From Dictyobacter kobayashii (GTDB taxonomy: Bacteria; Chloroflexota; Ktedonobacteria; Ktedonobacterales; Ktedonobacteraceae), in assembly GCF_003967555.1 (NCBI RefSeq), contig NZ_BIFS01000002.1, forward strand, positions 124,001-188,000: a stretch of DNA of 64,000 nt, given 5' to 3'. Shown here piece after piece: positions 1 to 24,500 of the stretch (positions within the stretch are counted from its first letter, which is position 1; every line of letters starts with the position of its first letter). Below the pieces are notes generated by a model. That model had not been told where the DNA came from and did not search any database. It saw only the letters and a program-made list of their open reading frames with translations. Both the position numbers and the translations under genes were made by a program.

Positions 1-1067
1 GATGAATGGGCAATGAGAGCTCTCGACTAGCTACATCTTCTGTTATGGGCAAGCTACATGTACCGAAACGTTCTCGATAAAAAGAAAAGAGATGAGTTGG
101 CGGATAGTGTACACTACTTTGAATGCCATCTTGCTTTAAGGCAACCTGTAATTCATCTCGCAGAGTAGTCGTTGGCAGCAAGATCGGTACCAGGTGATAG
201 GCACTATCATCCAATCTATGTAAGAAGGGCAATTCAATATGCTCTATATTTTGCAGCAAGGATGCATAAAGCTGTACAATCTGGCGCCTGCGTTGCCGGT
301 CTTGCGCTAACCGTTGGAGTTGTAACCTGCCCATTGTAGAACCGATGTCGGTAATGCGATAATTCAGTCCCAAACCTTGTACGTCATAACTGGAAACGCG
401 CCCATTCTGTTTATCCCAGGAACTGGTAGTCATACAATGAGATCTCAGAGAGCGTACACGTGTTAACAACTCCTTGTCACGGCAACAACCATCCCCCCTT
501 CACCGGTGGTCATGTTTTTGGTAGCAAAGAAGCTGAAACAACCAATATCCCCCAGGGTGCCCAGTTGCCCGCGTCAGTCCTCACCAGTGGAGCATGAGCA
601 GCGTCCTCAATAACAATCAAATTATATTTATGGGCCAACGCCAGAATTGATTTCATATCACAGGCATACCCGCCATAGTGCATAACAACGATAGCTTTGG
701 TGCGACTGGTAATACGCATCTCGAGATCTTCAGGATCCATTGTCAGATCTTCAGGGCCTTTAATATCCGCAAAAATCGGTTGCGCTCCACTCATAGTCAC
801 GACTGCGGCTGAGGCTACAAAGCTGAGCGAAGGAATGATCACCTCATCGCCCGGGCCCAGGCCCAGGGCCAGGACAGCTACATGTAATGCAGCTGTCCCA
901 CTACTTACGGCCACCGCCTCTGGTACATTCAAACTCTGCGCAAATTCCTGTTCAAAAGCGGCTGTGATAGAGCCCATTGAAAGCCAACGCGATGCGAGCA
1001 CCTTCGCCACAGCCTCTATTTCAGCTTCTCCAACGGTTGTATCGAATAGCATTACCTGCCACTGCAT
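1..1067 (-). CDS. DegT/DnrJ/EryC1/StrS-family sugar aminotransferase (C-terminus beyond window; two frame breaks)
   Basis: PLP-dependent aminotransferase that would aminate a keto-sugar nucleotide. The N-terminal part shows the family's VSSGTAALHVAVLALGLGPG segment and the IEDAAHA aspartate motif; after a frame break at about 570 the PLP-lysine region continues as FSFFATKNMTTGEGG, and after a second break at about 481 the C-terminal part continues to the window edge (for example LNYRITDIGSTMGRLQLQRL). Adding one C in the CCC at 568-570 and one G in the GG at 481-482 (plus strand) restores one frame, so I regard the gene as probably intact and mis-sequenced. It is the last visible gene of the sugar sub-operon, downstream of a nucleotidyltransferase. 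Exact sugar substrate is not readable from the sequence. Confidence 0.85.
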
Positions 1068-1162
1068 ATTCGTTTCTCCTTACTTTTCAGGCGAGAGCTG
1101 CATTCTACTATGTAGATATTCTTGCAGTATCACTGCGCTCCACCCTGGACATGACATGATTA

Positions 1163-1951
1163 TTAAAAATTGGCTGAAACCAGGTTCGCCAGTGGCGACA
1201 TCTTTTTGCTGGCCCTGTCTAATTCGCTCTGCTGCGCATATTCACTGCGCAAGAAATGATCTCGATAGCGCTGGAAAGCCTCTTCAGCTTTCATATACTG
1301 TTCAATGGTGCCGATGTCAAACCATTCTCCATGGAACTGATAACTATGAATATGCTTATTATCAGCCAATAAGCGCTGGAAAAGCGTCGGCATTCCAATA
1401 AACTCACCCTGGGGAATATAGTCAATCACGCCAGGATTCAATACATAAATGCCGCTGCTCACCAGATAGCTAAATGTGGGCTTCTCTGTATAACCAGTGA
1501 CGCTATCATCTTTTTCATTAATTTCTACCAACCCCAGGCCAATAGATACTTCATGAGGGCAGAGCACCACGGAGGCCATGGCTCCGCTATCGAGATGGCT
1601 GGCATAGACATCGGCAAAATCAAGCGAGGTCAGTACATCTGAGTTCATCACCAGGCAAGGCTCATCAGATACATCGATCATCCGCAATGGACCAGCGGTC
1701 CCCAGGGGTATGGAAGAATAAGAATACTCAATCTCGATGCCTAACCAGCTCCCATCGCCAAAGTAGCGCTCAATCTGATTGGCTTTATGCGACACGGCCA
1801 ACACACAGGAAGTAAAACCAGCATCACGCAACTGCTGTAAGATAATTTGCAAAATGGGCAAATCATCCAGCGGAATTAATGATTTCGGGAATACTTTTGT
1901 GTACGGCTGCAAACGCATCCCCTTACCCCCGGCTAATAAAATTGCTCTCAT
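1163..1951 (-). CDS. sugar-1-phosphate nucleotidyltransferase
   Basis: 262 residues. Transfers an NMP to a sugar 1-phosphate to give an NDP-sugar. The N-terminal signature LLAGGKGMRLQPYTKVFPKS matches the nucleotidyltransferase loop GGxGxRLxPxTxxxPK, and MNSDVL is the usual metal/substrate aspartate region. It looks like the short glucose-1-phosphate/mannose-1-phosphate type, without the C-terminal left-handed beta-helix of acyltransferase fusions. AAGGAAG lies about 9 bases before the ATG. Its place between a glycosyltransferase and an aminotransferase gene suggests it makes an activated sugar for the same pathway. Confidence 0.85.
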   Translation of the reverse strand: MRAILLAGGKGMRLQPYTKVFPKSLIPLDDLPILQIILQQLRDAGFTSCVLAVSHKANQIERYFGDGSWLGIEIEYSYSSIPLGTAGPLRMIDVSDEPCLVMNSDVLTSLDFADVYASHLDSGAMASVVLCPHEVSIGLGLVEINEKDDSVTGYTEKPTFSYLVSSGIYVLNPGVIDYIPQGEFIGMPTLFQRLLADNKHIHSYQFHGEWFDIGTIEQYMKAEEAFQRYRDHFLRSEYAQQSELDRASKKMSPLANLVSANF

Positions 1952-2051
1952 GAACAGGTCTTCCTTTCTTTATCTTGATGAAACCAATATGCTTAACACT
2001 ACCGTTTGTGACAATCTCAGAAGTGGTACATGTTCTTCTGCTCGCGGCCAA

Positions 2052-3125
2052 TCAGGCAAAAGGCGAGACCAGTACTTCGTTATAACCTTGTTCAACATGA
2101 TCCGTAACACGTCGCCAGTTAAATTCGTTCTGCACCCGCAACCAGCCAGATTTCCCCATTGCCATCCGCAATTCAGGATGCTGCAGTAGGAAGACAATGG
2201 CCCTGGCCAGCACGGGTGGATCTGGCTCAACAATGAGTCCATCCCGCCTATGTTGAATGATCTCCTCTACCCCGGCAAAAGGTGAGGTGATGATCGGTCG
2301 GGAACAAAACCAGGCTTCAACAAATACGAGCGGAAAAACATCGGCCGTTGTAGGAAGGCAGAGTATGTCGCTCGCCTCCAGTGCGCTATATTTTTGGGCT
2401 TCATCTATCGCGCTGATCTCGATCATTCTTGGGTCAGCATACATATGAAACAGTTCCTGACAATCCGGATCAACATGCGGGCCAATAAACACAAAATGCG
2501 TATCGGCCAGATTTTGCCAGACAAACTTCATCGCATCCAGGAGTTGACGATAACCTTTGAAGGCGACCTTTCTCCCCAGGAAAAGCACCAGTGGTCCGGC
2601 AATGTTATATTGCTGGCGAAAAGTATGGGCATCGGGCTTGCCATTGAGTGCGGGACCTTGACCAATAATCACCATGCGTTCAGATGAGATGCCATAAGAT
2701 TCGAAGAGCTTGCGCTCACTCTCGGTGAGAACATAGACGACATCTGCCTGACGACATATTTCCAGCGTGACAGCGACATCTTGCCAGGTGCTAATAGTGG
2801 AGGCCGGAGTGACAGCCAGGGGCACATCTAATGCATGAGCCAGGTCATAGGCCAGTTGGAGGTACTCGGGCCAGACAGCATCGACAACATGGACGATATC
2901 GGGCTGCCAGGGTAAATGTGCCTCAGTAGAGGCACATTCCACAACTGGCAGACCAATTACCTGTATTCCTTCAATTTCTCTGTACTCAATGCCATCTCCC
3001 CAACTTCTGCAGACGACGCAGACCTGATGCCCACGTTGTTGCATTTCACCGGCCACACGGTATGTCATTATTTCAGCGCCAGCTAAAATTGGGAAATAGC
3101 CACGATGCAGGTACACAATACGCAT
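2052..3125 (-). CDS. family 4 glycosyltransferase (GT-B fold)
   Basis: About 357 residues from the ATG at 3125 (MRIVYLHRGYFPILAGAE...); a longer in-frame start at 3188 lies inside the preceding gene and adds a low-complexity Gly/Ala run, so I prefer 3125. The C-terminal Rossmann half shows VLFLGRKVAFKGYRQLLDA and the donor-binding E-x7-E element FVEAWFCSRPIITSPFAGVEE typical of GT4. It would move a sugar from an NDP- or UDP-sugar to an acceptor. It almost abuts the epimerase gene upstream (two bases apart), so they are probably co-translated. The acceptor may be the NRPS product or an exopolysaccharide; the sequence does not decide. Confidence 0.85.
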   Translation of the reverse strand: MRIVYLHRGYFPILAGAEIMTYRVAGEMQQRGHQVCVVCRSWGDGIEYREIEGIQVIGLPVVECASTEAHLPWQPDIVHVVDAVWPEYLQLAYDLAHALDVPLAVTPASTISTWQDVAVTLEICRQADVVYVLTESERKLFESYGISSERMVIIGQGPALNGKPDAHTFRQQYNIAGPLVLFLGRKVAFKGYRQLLDAMKFVWQNLADTHFVFIGPHVDPDCQELFHMYADPRMIEISAIDEAQKYSALEASDILCLPTTADVFPLVFVEAWFCSRPIITSPFAGVEEIIQHRRDGLIVEPDPPVLARAIVFLLQHPELRMAMGKSGWLRVQNEFNWRRVTDHVEQGYNEVLVSPFA

Positions 3126-3127
3126 AT

Positions 3128-4131
3128 CTATACCCTGGCCTCCTCGCGCTCCTGCTGCACCTGTCGCTCCCACGCATTGCGATACCATGCATAAGTACGC
3201 TGTAATCCTTGCTCAAGTGAAACCTGCGCTTGATACGAGGTTAATTTTTGCAGTTGAGAAATGTCAGGACACCTACGCTCAGGTGAACCAGGAGGAGGTG
3301 CATAAATCGCCAGTTCGGGTGAAACGCCTGCTACCCGAAAAAGCTTATGGGCCAGGTCGATGATTTGTAGCTCTTCCTGATCATTTCCAATGTTCACAGT
3401 CACCGACTCCATTGTCGATACACGCATGACCTGGATAGTGGCGTTAACCGCGTCATCGACATAGCAAAAAGCCCGTGTCTGGTAGGCACCATAGATTGAG
3501 AAAGGATCATGACCCTCGAGAACACGCTGGATAAACTGGGGGATCACGTGATCATAGCCCATGCGCGGCCCATAGACATTATGATAGCGCACAATGCGTA
3601 CGGGAAAGTCATGCGCCTTCCCATAACTCAGACAGAGTTGCTCCCCCACGATCTTGCTGGATAGATACGAGTAGCGTGGAAGACCAGTATCGGTGATGGC
3701 CAGTGGAACGCTCTCGGGAGTTGGCAAAGGGCCAATCCCAATTGCACACTACCAGCATAGACTTCACTGGTAGAGGCAAAGCAGAGCGGTACCGGATTTC
3801 GACGGCTGCACCAATCCAGGACGTTTATGGTGGCCAGAACATTCGTGCGCAAGACAAATTCAGGCCTCTGGTTACTGACATGTACTCCTACCACTGCTGC
3901 CATATGATAGATATGGGTATAGTCATTGCGCAAAGCGTTCTCGGGAATGGGCTGTGTCAGATCCAATTCAACTAGCGTGACCTTATGCAGAATTTCCTGC
4001 AGATCCTGGTCGTTGCGACCACGCGAAAAGTTATCCACCAGCGTTACCTGCGCGCCCTGTGCTACTAACGCTTTCGCTAACTGTAAACCGATAAAGCCGG
4101 CCCCACCTGTGATTAGTACGCGTTCGTCCAT
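3128..4131 (-). CDS. NAD-dependent epimerase/dehydratase (extended SDR, one frame break)
   Basis: UDP-glucose 4-epimerase-like enzyme. The N-terminus has the NAD loop ITGGAGFIG, followed by HMAAVVGV and FASTSEVYAGS; after a break at about 3730 the active-site YLSSK (YxxxK) and RYHNVYGPRMG continue. Adding one G to GGG at 3729-3731 restores the frame across ...VQLGLAPLPTPESVP, so this is read as one gene of about 334 codons. It overlaps the start region of the preceding dehydrogenase gene by about 19 bases, which signals translational coupling in a sugar-nucleotide operon. Confidence 0.82.
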
Positions 4132-5448
4132 GATAACCTCATATACTTCACTTCATCTTGACAATTATTTAATTTTCCAGCGAACATGCCCCAGGCATCG
4201 AAAAGAATCGCAGGTGACTGCATGCGTGCCACAAGGGCTTCGATATTTGCAGAGCGATAGTTGCGATGATCATTGAGAATGAATACCACATCGGCGTCCT
4301 GGAAACCCTCTTCCAGACTGACTGGCTTGACTCCCAGAGCGGAAATCTGTTCGGACGACACAATGTAGTCATGTCCTACAACATTCTGAAGGTAATCTGC
4401 TAACAGCTCTAAAATCGCGGTAACCGGGGAACCACGCATATCACTGGTCTCGGATGGCCTTTATAGGCAAACCCTGAGATGAATATTTTAGCGGTCGAGG
4501 GATCTTTACCGCGTTCTCGTAGCGCTGCCAGCACCTGCTGACCCATCTGCCCTGGCACCTGTTCATTTAATTTACGCGCTGCTGCTACCATCGGTGGGTA
4601 TAGTTGTGTTGCTGTGTAGAATAGATCAGCAGATATGGATCTTTCGACAGGCAGCTTCCACCGACAAAGCCAGGCTTAGAAAGATCTGGGCGTGGATAAT
4701 TCAAGTTGGCGGTTGTAATCACCTCCTGTGCGTCCACCCCGAGGGCATTCGCCATTAAAGCAACCTGATTACCGAAGCCATAAATCAGGTCTGTATGGCA
4801 GTTACAGATGAGTTTGATCATTTCGGCTGTTTCTAGCGAAGTTACAGTCAGAGTCTGGCGCACGATTTTATCAAACAATTGCCGGGCCCGAGCCACAGAT
4901 GCTTCGTTTACACCACTGATAACCTGGGGCAAGGTACGCAGTTCCTCCAATGCTTTACCCTGGATGGTACGTTCAGGACAGAAAGCAAGCAATGGCTCGG
5001 CGATCCGTTCACGTAATCTGGGCAAAATCAGATTGCGGCTCGTTCCGACGGCCAGCGTGCTTCTTACAACTACCAGCGTCTCTGCGGTGATACGTGTGGC
5101 AATAGCATTGACCGCACTCTCCAGCTGGCGCAAATCGGGTTTTTCTGTGCGCTCGTCGATAGGTGTACCAACACAGATAATCACTACGGCAGGCAGTGTA
5201 TCCGGTAGTTCATCAGTAATTGTCAAACCATTGTTTAAACGTTGATTGAGAATCTCTGGCAATCCTTTTTCGTAAAAGTGGACCTGCCCCTGATTGAGTA
5301 ATTGACAGGCATTGCGGTTCTGCTCGTATCCAAGCACACGCACGCCTGCGTCAGCAAAAGTCGCGGCTAGCGTCAGTCCAACAAACCCCAGGCCAACAAC
5401 GCAGATTTCGTGCTGGTCATTTCTACCCTGTACTACTGTGCGTTCCAT
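4113..5448 (-). CDS. UDP-sugar dehydrogenase (UDP-glucose/UDP-ManNAc dehydrogenase family; two frame breaks)
   Basis: Oxidises a UDP-hexose to a uronate with NAD. Visible motifs: N-terminal dinucleotide fold GLGFVGLTLAATFADAG, CVGTPID, and the catalytic cysteine loop GFVGGSCLSKDP; the C-terminal UDP-binding part contains FAYKGHPETSDMRGSP once two breaks are bridged. Adding one base in GGG at 4596-4598 and one in GG at 4452-4453 (plus strand) restores a single frame of about 445 codons, the normal family length. The sequence looks closer to the UDP-N-acetylmannosamine dehydrogenase branch (WecC-like GGSCLSKDP) than to plain Ugd, but that is a judgement by eye. First gene of the sugar group, about 80 bases after the ABC exporter gene. 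Confidence 0.82.
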
Positions 5449-5527
5449 CGCATGTTCCCTTTCATAAGTACTGCTTCAGACGACCTGTTAAACGTTTCAG
5501 GCATATTTGTATGAACAATAAGCTGGT

Positions 5528-7345
5528 TTATAACCTGACAACCAGATTCTTTTCTGGCTCATAGCTGGGAGATTGATGCCGGAAGTAGCGTTGATAAATG
5601 TCTTGATAATAGCCCTCACTCTGCAGTAGATCTTTATGGGTACCTTCCTGTACGATCTGACCGTGAGAAAGAACAAGAATACGATCTGCATGTCGAATAG
5701 TTGAAAGTCGGTGGGCAATGATGATCGCGGTACGATCAGCCAGGATGAGATCCAATCCCTCTTGAATCTGCGCTTCAGTTAATGGATCAACACTTGCGGT
5801 TGCTTCATCTAAAAGAATGATGGTTGGATTCTGTAGCAGTACCCGGCTCAAAGCAACCAGTTGCCGTTGACCCAAAGACAGGTTTTTTCCTCCCTCTTCA
5901 ACCAGAGTATTCAATCCATCGGGTAGCGCCTCTAACCAGGTTCCCTGCCCAATTTGACTGGCCGCCACCGCTACCTGGTCATCACTTGCACTCGGCCTGA
6001 TATAGCGGATATTATCAGCAATGCTGCCAGTAAATAAGAATGGCACCTGAGGCACAATTCCAAGCTGGCTGCGATACTGCTGTAGATTAAATGAGCGGAT
6101 ATCCTGTCCGTCGATCTGCAGTTGGCCCGCTTGAAAATCGTAGAAGCGCGCGATCAACTTACATAATGTAGACTTGCCTGCACCGGTATGGCCTACGAGC
6201 GCTACAGTTTCGCCGGCTCGGATGGTGGTGGAAAAGTGTGAGAGCACCTCCTTTTGATCGCTATAACCGAATGTTACATCCTTAAAATCAATAGCACCGC
6301 GTAGTCCATCACTGGACGCGCAACCGCTCTGTTTCAGATTCGACTCAGCATCGATCAAGCCAAAAACGCGCTCACTTGCAGCCAGTCCCTGTTGAAATTG
6401 GCTCCAGAATGAAGCTACGCTGGTAAGAGGCATCCAGAAAAGATTGACGCTTTGTACAAACAGGAGCCAGCTACCAATAGTGAGGGCACGAGCGAATACA
6501 TCCTGGCCGCCAACATAGACCAGCACAGCCATCCCAATGCCGGCGACCGTCAACAATAAGGGAAAGATGCAGCTGAATAGAAGACCTTGCTGGATACCGA
6601 CACGAAAAGCTTGCGCGTTGATGGGCTGAAATTCAGCATAGATGGCTTGCTCCTGGCGGAAGTTCTTCGCAATCGCGATACCGCTAATTGATTCCTGTAT
6701 ATTCGCGTTGAGTCGCGCCTGCATCCGCTGCATACGCTGAGAAGTGTTCCGCGCGGCACGCCGAAAACTGAGCGCGATCAGGATAATCAGCGGCACCATC
6801 GCCAGTACAATAAGGGCCAGATGCACGTTGATGACCATCAGAATCGCAGCAAGGATCAAGATAAAAAGGAGCTGGCTGATCAAATTGATGGTTAATGTGA
6901 CAACCGTTGAGAAATCCTCTGTATCTGACGTGACACGGCTCACGATACGGCCGGAGGCGTGGTCAGTAAAAAATGACAGATCGTGTTTTAAGATCGCTTG
7001 AAACACGTCCAGGCGGACCTTTAAGACAATATCCCCGATCACGCGCGCCGTAAACCATTGTCGTACGAACATACACAACCAGGAAATGCATCCTGTCGCC
7101 AGTATGGTTCCTCCTACCAGCATGATTACGTCCCACTCGGTTGCACTGGACCTGACATCAAGGCCGCGCGCGATCAGAAAGGGAAGGGCAGCATCCATGC
7201 CAGCACCAATAACCAACAATCCACATATTGCTAGCATCAATAGCAGGCTGGAACGAAAATATCGTGCGATGCGCGCAATTAACGAACGTGCAGTGTATTT
7301 CCGATCATAGGCCTCCGCTTCCAGGCCATCCATAATAAATCCCAT
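5528..7345 (-). CDS. ABC exporter half-transporter (TMD-NBD), subunit 2
   Basis: 605 residues, the usual length of an MsbA/LmrA-like exporter half. The N-terminal half holds about six hydrophobic segments (for example LLLMLAICGLLVIGAGMDAA). The ATPase half has Walker A GHTGAGKST, signature LSLGQRQ, Walker B ILLDEATASVD and the H-loop AHRLSTI. It lies 39 bases behind a second exporter half of the same type, so the two probably form a heterodimer. Coming directly after the NRPS genes, the likely job is export of, or self-protection from, the peptide product. Confidence 0.92.
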   Translation of the reverse strand: MGFIMDGLEAEAYDRKYTARSLIARIARYFRSSLLLMLAICGLLVIGAGMDAALPFLIARGLDVRSSATEWDVIMLVGGTILATGCISWLCMFVRQWFTARVIGDIVLKVRLDVFQAILKHDLSFFTDHASGRIVSRVTSDTEDFSTVVTLTINLISQLLFILILAAILMVINVHLALIVLAMVPLIILIALSFRRAARNTSQRMQRMQARLNANIQESISGIAIAKNFRQEQAIYAEFQPINAQAFRVGIQQGLLFSCIFPLLLTVAGIGMAVLVYVGGQDVFARALTIGSWLLFVQSVNLFWMPLTSVASFWSQFQQGLAASERVFGLIDAESNLKQSGCASSDGLRGAIDFKDVTFGYSDQKEVLSHFSTTIRAGETVALVGHTGAGKSTLCKLIARFYDFQAGQLQIDGQDIRSFNLQQYRSQLGIVPQVPFLFTGSIADNIRYIRPSASDDQVAVAASQIGQGTWLEALPDGLNTLVEEGGKNLSLGQRQLVALSRVLLQNPTIILLDEATASVDPLTEAQIQEGLDLILADRTAIIIAHRLSTIRHADRILVLSHGQIVQEGTHKDLLQSEGYYQDIYQRYFRHQSPSYEPEKNLVVRL

Positions 7346-7384
7346 GAAATTTCCTCTCTTTCGTACCGTAGGAAGGCGCCCTGT

Positions 7385-9210
7385 TTATGATAGGTGCGCT
7401 GCTGGCGCTAACGCTGCGGGCTCGTCTTCAAGGTAGTGGGCAAATATACGTTGGTATAATGGACAGCGCTGTAAGAGTTCCCGGTGAGAGCCTTGATCAA
7501 TCAACTGGCCGTGTTGTAACAGCAGTACTTTGTCGGCACGCTGGATCTGTGCCAGCCGATTGGTGATCAATAAGGTAGTACGTCCTTGCTGAATACGACT
7601 GATAGCTCTCTGAATAGCGCTCTCTGTCTCGCTATCTACCGCGCTGGTAGCATCATCCAGGATAAGAATACGTGGATCGATCAGCAGAGCCCGAGCAATA
7701 GCTAAGCGTTGACGCTGACCGCCAGAGAGAGTCACTCCACGCTCCCCCAATATTGTTTGATAGCCCTCGTGGAAGGCCTGGATGAATTCGTGTGCCTGGG
7801 CATCCCGAGCAACACTCTCCACTTGCTCAGAGCTGACCCGGAGTTCCAGGCCGAAGGTGATATTTTGAGCAATTGACCTGGAGAAGAGAAATACATCCTG
7901 CTCGATAGTGGCAATCTGCTTACGCAGCATTGAGAGGTTCCAGGAGCGTACATCCACTCCATCGATCAGGATCTGGCCCGCGCTGACATCATAGGTGCGA
8001 TTCACAAGTTTGGTTAAAGTGGTCTTTCCTTCTCCAGTTTGTCCGACGATCGCGATTGTCTGGCCAGGCTCGGCCCGAAACGAGACATCTTTTAATATGT
8101 TTTCCTTACCATACCCAAAGCTGACATGATCAAATATAATCTCACCCCGCACTGGAGCAGCGTATCCATGGGTCATCTCGTCAATCTCTGTGTCTTCGTT
8201 AAGGATCTTTAGGAGCCGGGCCGCACTGGCCAGCCCCAATGACAGCTGTGCAAAAGAAGGAAGTGAGACCGACGTGGTATATCGCAATAAGAGCACCAGG
8301 CTCAGGAAGGCGATTAGCCCCCTAGAGAGATGCCTCCGTGGACGTACAACCATACACCGTGTATAAAAGAACCGACTACCGCCAACGAGAGCAATAACGG
8401 CGGCAGATATAATCCCTGAATCTTTCCATTACGAATGAATAGGGCACGATAGTGCTGCGCTTGCTGCTCGAATTTGTCAAATTCTTGTCCTTCTTGCGCC
8501 GCTGCTTGGACGATCTCAATGCCGTTGATGGTCTCCGTCAGGATCGCATTCATCTGCCCAAATTGTTTGCGCAGTTGCATGTAAACAGGTCCAATCCTCC
8601 TTGAGAAATCCAGAAGAGATAACACGAACACGATCACAAAAAGTAACGGTACCAGCAAAAGATCGAGACGAATAATGCCGATGAAGATCAGCGGGATAAT
8701 CAGGTTGGCCAGGGCATCAAAGATGAGATCGACGCCAGGGTTGATCATGAGATTGAGCTGTCGGATATCATTGGTCGCCAGGGCCATGATGTCACCAATC
8801 CGCTGGCGATTGTGAAAGGACTGGCTTTTATTTAATAATCCTCGATAGAGCTCATCGCGGGCATCACGCTCAAAGTATTCAGCCAGCAACTCGATAGTGA
8901 AGGTCGCCAGGAGGCCAATCAAACCACGAGCAAGGACAATACCCAGGATCACCAGGGTAGAGGTTAGCAATGCTGCTAACCTCTGCTGCACTGATACAAT
9001 CTGATTAAAGGCATTCCCTACCACCAGTGAAATGGCAGATGTTAACACGTTGTACATGATCGTGCCAATTACAAAGCTTATGATGTAGATTTTGTAGCGC
9101 CTAAGATGCGACACGATCCACTGTAGTGGTGATGCTTGATTGTAGCTGTACGCACCAACAACCGTAAATTCGCCCAGTTCCATTGATATGTTCCTCTTTC
9201 TTCTCAGCAT
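7385..9210 (-). CDS. ABC exporter half-transporter (TMD-NBD), subunit 1 (one frame break)
   Basis: The membrane half occupies the first 290 or so residues; the frame breaks at 8318-8322 inside the TMD, where CCCCC needs one more C to give ...GGISLGGLIAFLSLVLLL. After the break come Walker A GQTGEGKTT, the signature LSGGQRQ, Walker B ILILDDATSAVD and NRLAQI in the H-loop position, where histidine is usually found (N here: ITNRLAQ). Replacement of the switch histidine is common in the degenerate site of heterodimeric exporters, which fits pairing with the next gene. The gene starts 22 bases after the NRPS stop. Confidence 0.88.
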
Positions 9211-9232
9211 GCAATCTGCAATAAATGTCTAT

Positions 9233-21511
<12,279 letters not shown>

Positions 21512-21528
21512 TGGAACTTATCCTCTCA

Positions 21529-24500
21529 TCAATTGATCTTCTTCATTGAGCAATGCTTGCAAATCTTCAGGGACATCTGAGTGACCTCCGAAAACATCTG
21601 CGAGAGCGTATCGCTATCAATCTGACTTATTTGTTCCTGCACTATCACGGAAGCCAGGTCATACAAGGTTGAGACTTCAAAGAGGCGCTGCAGCGGCAAG
21701 GCGACCTGGAAGCGATCGCGGATGCGCGCCGCTACCTGCGTTGCCAGCAAGGAGTGTCCCCCGCGCTCAAAGAAATTGTCGTAGCGACCCACTCGCTGCG
21801 TCCGTAGCACCTCTTCCCAGATCCTGGCCACCTCCTGCTCTACCGGCGTCTCCGGCTCTCTATAGCGCTCCTGCTCCTGCGCTCCCTGCTCCTGCTCCAC
21901 TTGCCTCCGCAACCGCTGCCGATCCACCTTCCCACTGCTCGTCAGCGGGATCTGCTCCACCTTCACATACCGCTGCGGCACCATGTACCCCGGCACCCGC
22001 TGCTTGAGCGTGTGACGCACCTGCTCCACATCCACGTCCTGCCCTGTCCGCGCCTGCACACAACCCACCAGCCAGGCCTCGCCCGAAGCCTGCTCCAGCA
22101 CGACCACGACCGCCCGCTGCACCCCCGGCGCCTGCTGCATCCACCGCTCGATCTCTGCTACCTCGATACGGATCCCGCGCAGCTTGATCTGCTGGTCTAC
22201 CCGCCCCACGTACTCCAACACGCCATCGGCACGATAGCGCCCCAGGTCCCCTGTGCGATACAGCCGTGCTCCCTCCTGTCCGCTGATCTCATCGGGCACA
22301 AAGCGCTCCGCCGTCTGCCCCGCCTGCCCAGCATAGCCACGCGCCAGGCCCGGTCCCCCTACATAGATCTCTCCGCTCACCCCTACCGGCACCGGCTGAC
22401 CCGCTGGATCAAGCACGTAGACCCGCACACGATCCAGCGGACGTCCGATCGCGGGAGCATACTCACCCGCCTGCACCGGCCAGGCCGTCGCGTCGGCCGC
22501 CACCTCCGAGGAGCCATAGATGTTGAGCAACACGCGATCCGGCAACTCCGCCTGGAAACGCTCGCACAGCTCGGCTGGCAGGGCTTCTCCGCTGCACATC
22601 CACAGTCGCAGGGCCGGCAGCCGCTCCCCCAGCTTCGGCTCCAGGGCCAGCAGGGTGCGCAGCAGACTGGGCACCAGCACCAGCCGGCTCACCCGGTGCT
22701 GTGCCAGCAGCCGCAACAGTTCGGCGGCGTCCTGACAGTGCTGCTGGGTCGCCAGCACCGTCGGCACTCCTGCCAGCAGCGGCGTGAACAGCTCGGCCAC
22801 CGCATCCACAAAGCTCAGCGAGGTCTTCTGGCAGCAGACCTCTCCGGCGGCGAAGGGATAGGCGCGCCAGGCCCACGCCAGCCGATTGATGATCCCCTGA
22901 TGGGTGCCCATCACCCCCTTGGGCTCCCCGGTCGATCCAGAGGTATAGAGCAGGTACGCCAGCTGCTGGGGCTCGATCGCACGTGCGGGATCGAGCTCCG
23001 GCAGTTCCTCCTCCGCGAGGCGGTCGAGCCACCACCAGGGGACCGTGGGCTCCAGCGGCTGGGGGCACAGCGCGCTACTGCTGAGCACGTACTGCACCTG
23101 CGCGTCACGCACCATCCAGCGCACACGCTCCTCAGGCAGCCCCGGGTCCAGTGGTACGTAGGCTCCCCCGGCTTTCAGAATGGCCAGGAGCGCCACCACC
23201 AGCTGCGGCGTGCGCGGCAGATACACCCCGACCCGCCCTTCCAGCTCCAGTCCCGCCGCCAGCAAGCGGTGCGCCAGCTGATTGGCCTGCGCGTTGAGCT
23301 GGCGGTATGTCAGCGTGGCGCCCTCGCTCAGCAGGGCCACCCCCTCGGGCCGCTGACGCACCTGGGCCCTGAACAGCGCCACCAGGTCCTGCGCCTCGGG
23401 CAGGGGATGGGCACAGGCGTTCCAGTCGGCCCAGCGCTGTCGTAGCTGCGCCTCCGGTTCCAGGGGTAAGGTGGCGATCGGATGCTCGGGCGCCTGCAGC
23501 GCGGCGGTGAGCAGACACTGCCACTGCGCCAGCCAGCGCTGGATGGTGGCGGGAGCGAACAGGTCGCTCATGTATTCCAGCGAGCCCTCAAAGGTGTGCT
23601 CCAGGTCATAGAGCTCCAGGGTCAGATCAAACTTGGCGGTCTGGTTGTCCACCTCCAGCGGCTGCATGCGCAGATCCGAGAAGGTGGTCAGCGCGCGCGG
23701 CGTGTTCTGCAGAATGAACATGGTCTGGAAGAGGGGTTGGTAGCTCAAATCGCGACCAGGTGCCAGCTCTTCCACCAGTTTCTCAAAGGGCAGTTCCTGG
23801 TGGGCGTAGGCTCCCAGGGCCACCTCGCGCAGCCGTTCGAGCACCTGCCGGAAGCTGGGCTCCCCCGAGAGATCGATGCGCAGGGCCAGGGTGTTGACGA
23901 AGAAGCCGATCAGCCCCTCCAGCTCGACCCGCTTGCGACCCGCGATCGGCGAGCCAATCACCAGATCTTGCTGCCCACTCAGCCGACCCAGCAGGATCGA
24001 CCAGCTGGCCAGCAGGACCATGTACGGGGTAACCCCTTGCTGCTGGCTCACCCGCTTGATCGCCTGGCTGAGCTGCGGGGAGAGTCGTACTGGCGCTTTG
24101 GCCCCACGATGGCTTTGCACCGGCGGTCGTGGCCGATCCGTGGGCAACTCCAACAACTCTGGCGTTCCCACCAACATACTTTGCCAGTACTCAATCTGCT
24201 GCTCAAGCAGCGCACCCTGCAGCCACGCGCGCTGCCAGACCGCGTAATCGGCATATTGGATCGGCAACGCCGGCAGCTCCACTGGCTCGCCCTGCGCATA
24301 GCCAGCATAAAGTATGGAGAGCTCGCGCATCATCACACTCATCGACCAGCCATCCGAAACGATGTGATGGATCGTCAGGACCAGCACATGCTCATCAGTA
24401 TTTAAGCGGATTAATTGTCTGCGTAGCAGCGGACCATGTTGCAGATCAAAGGGTTTCTGTGCATCGGCTAACGCCCATTGGCGCGCCAGCTGTTCGCGCT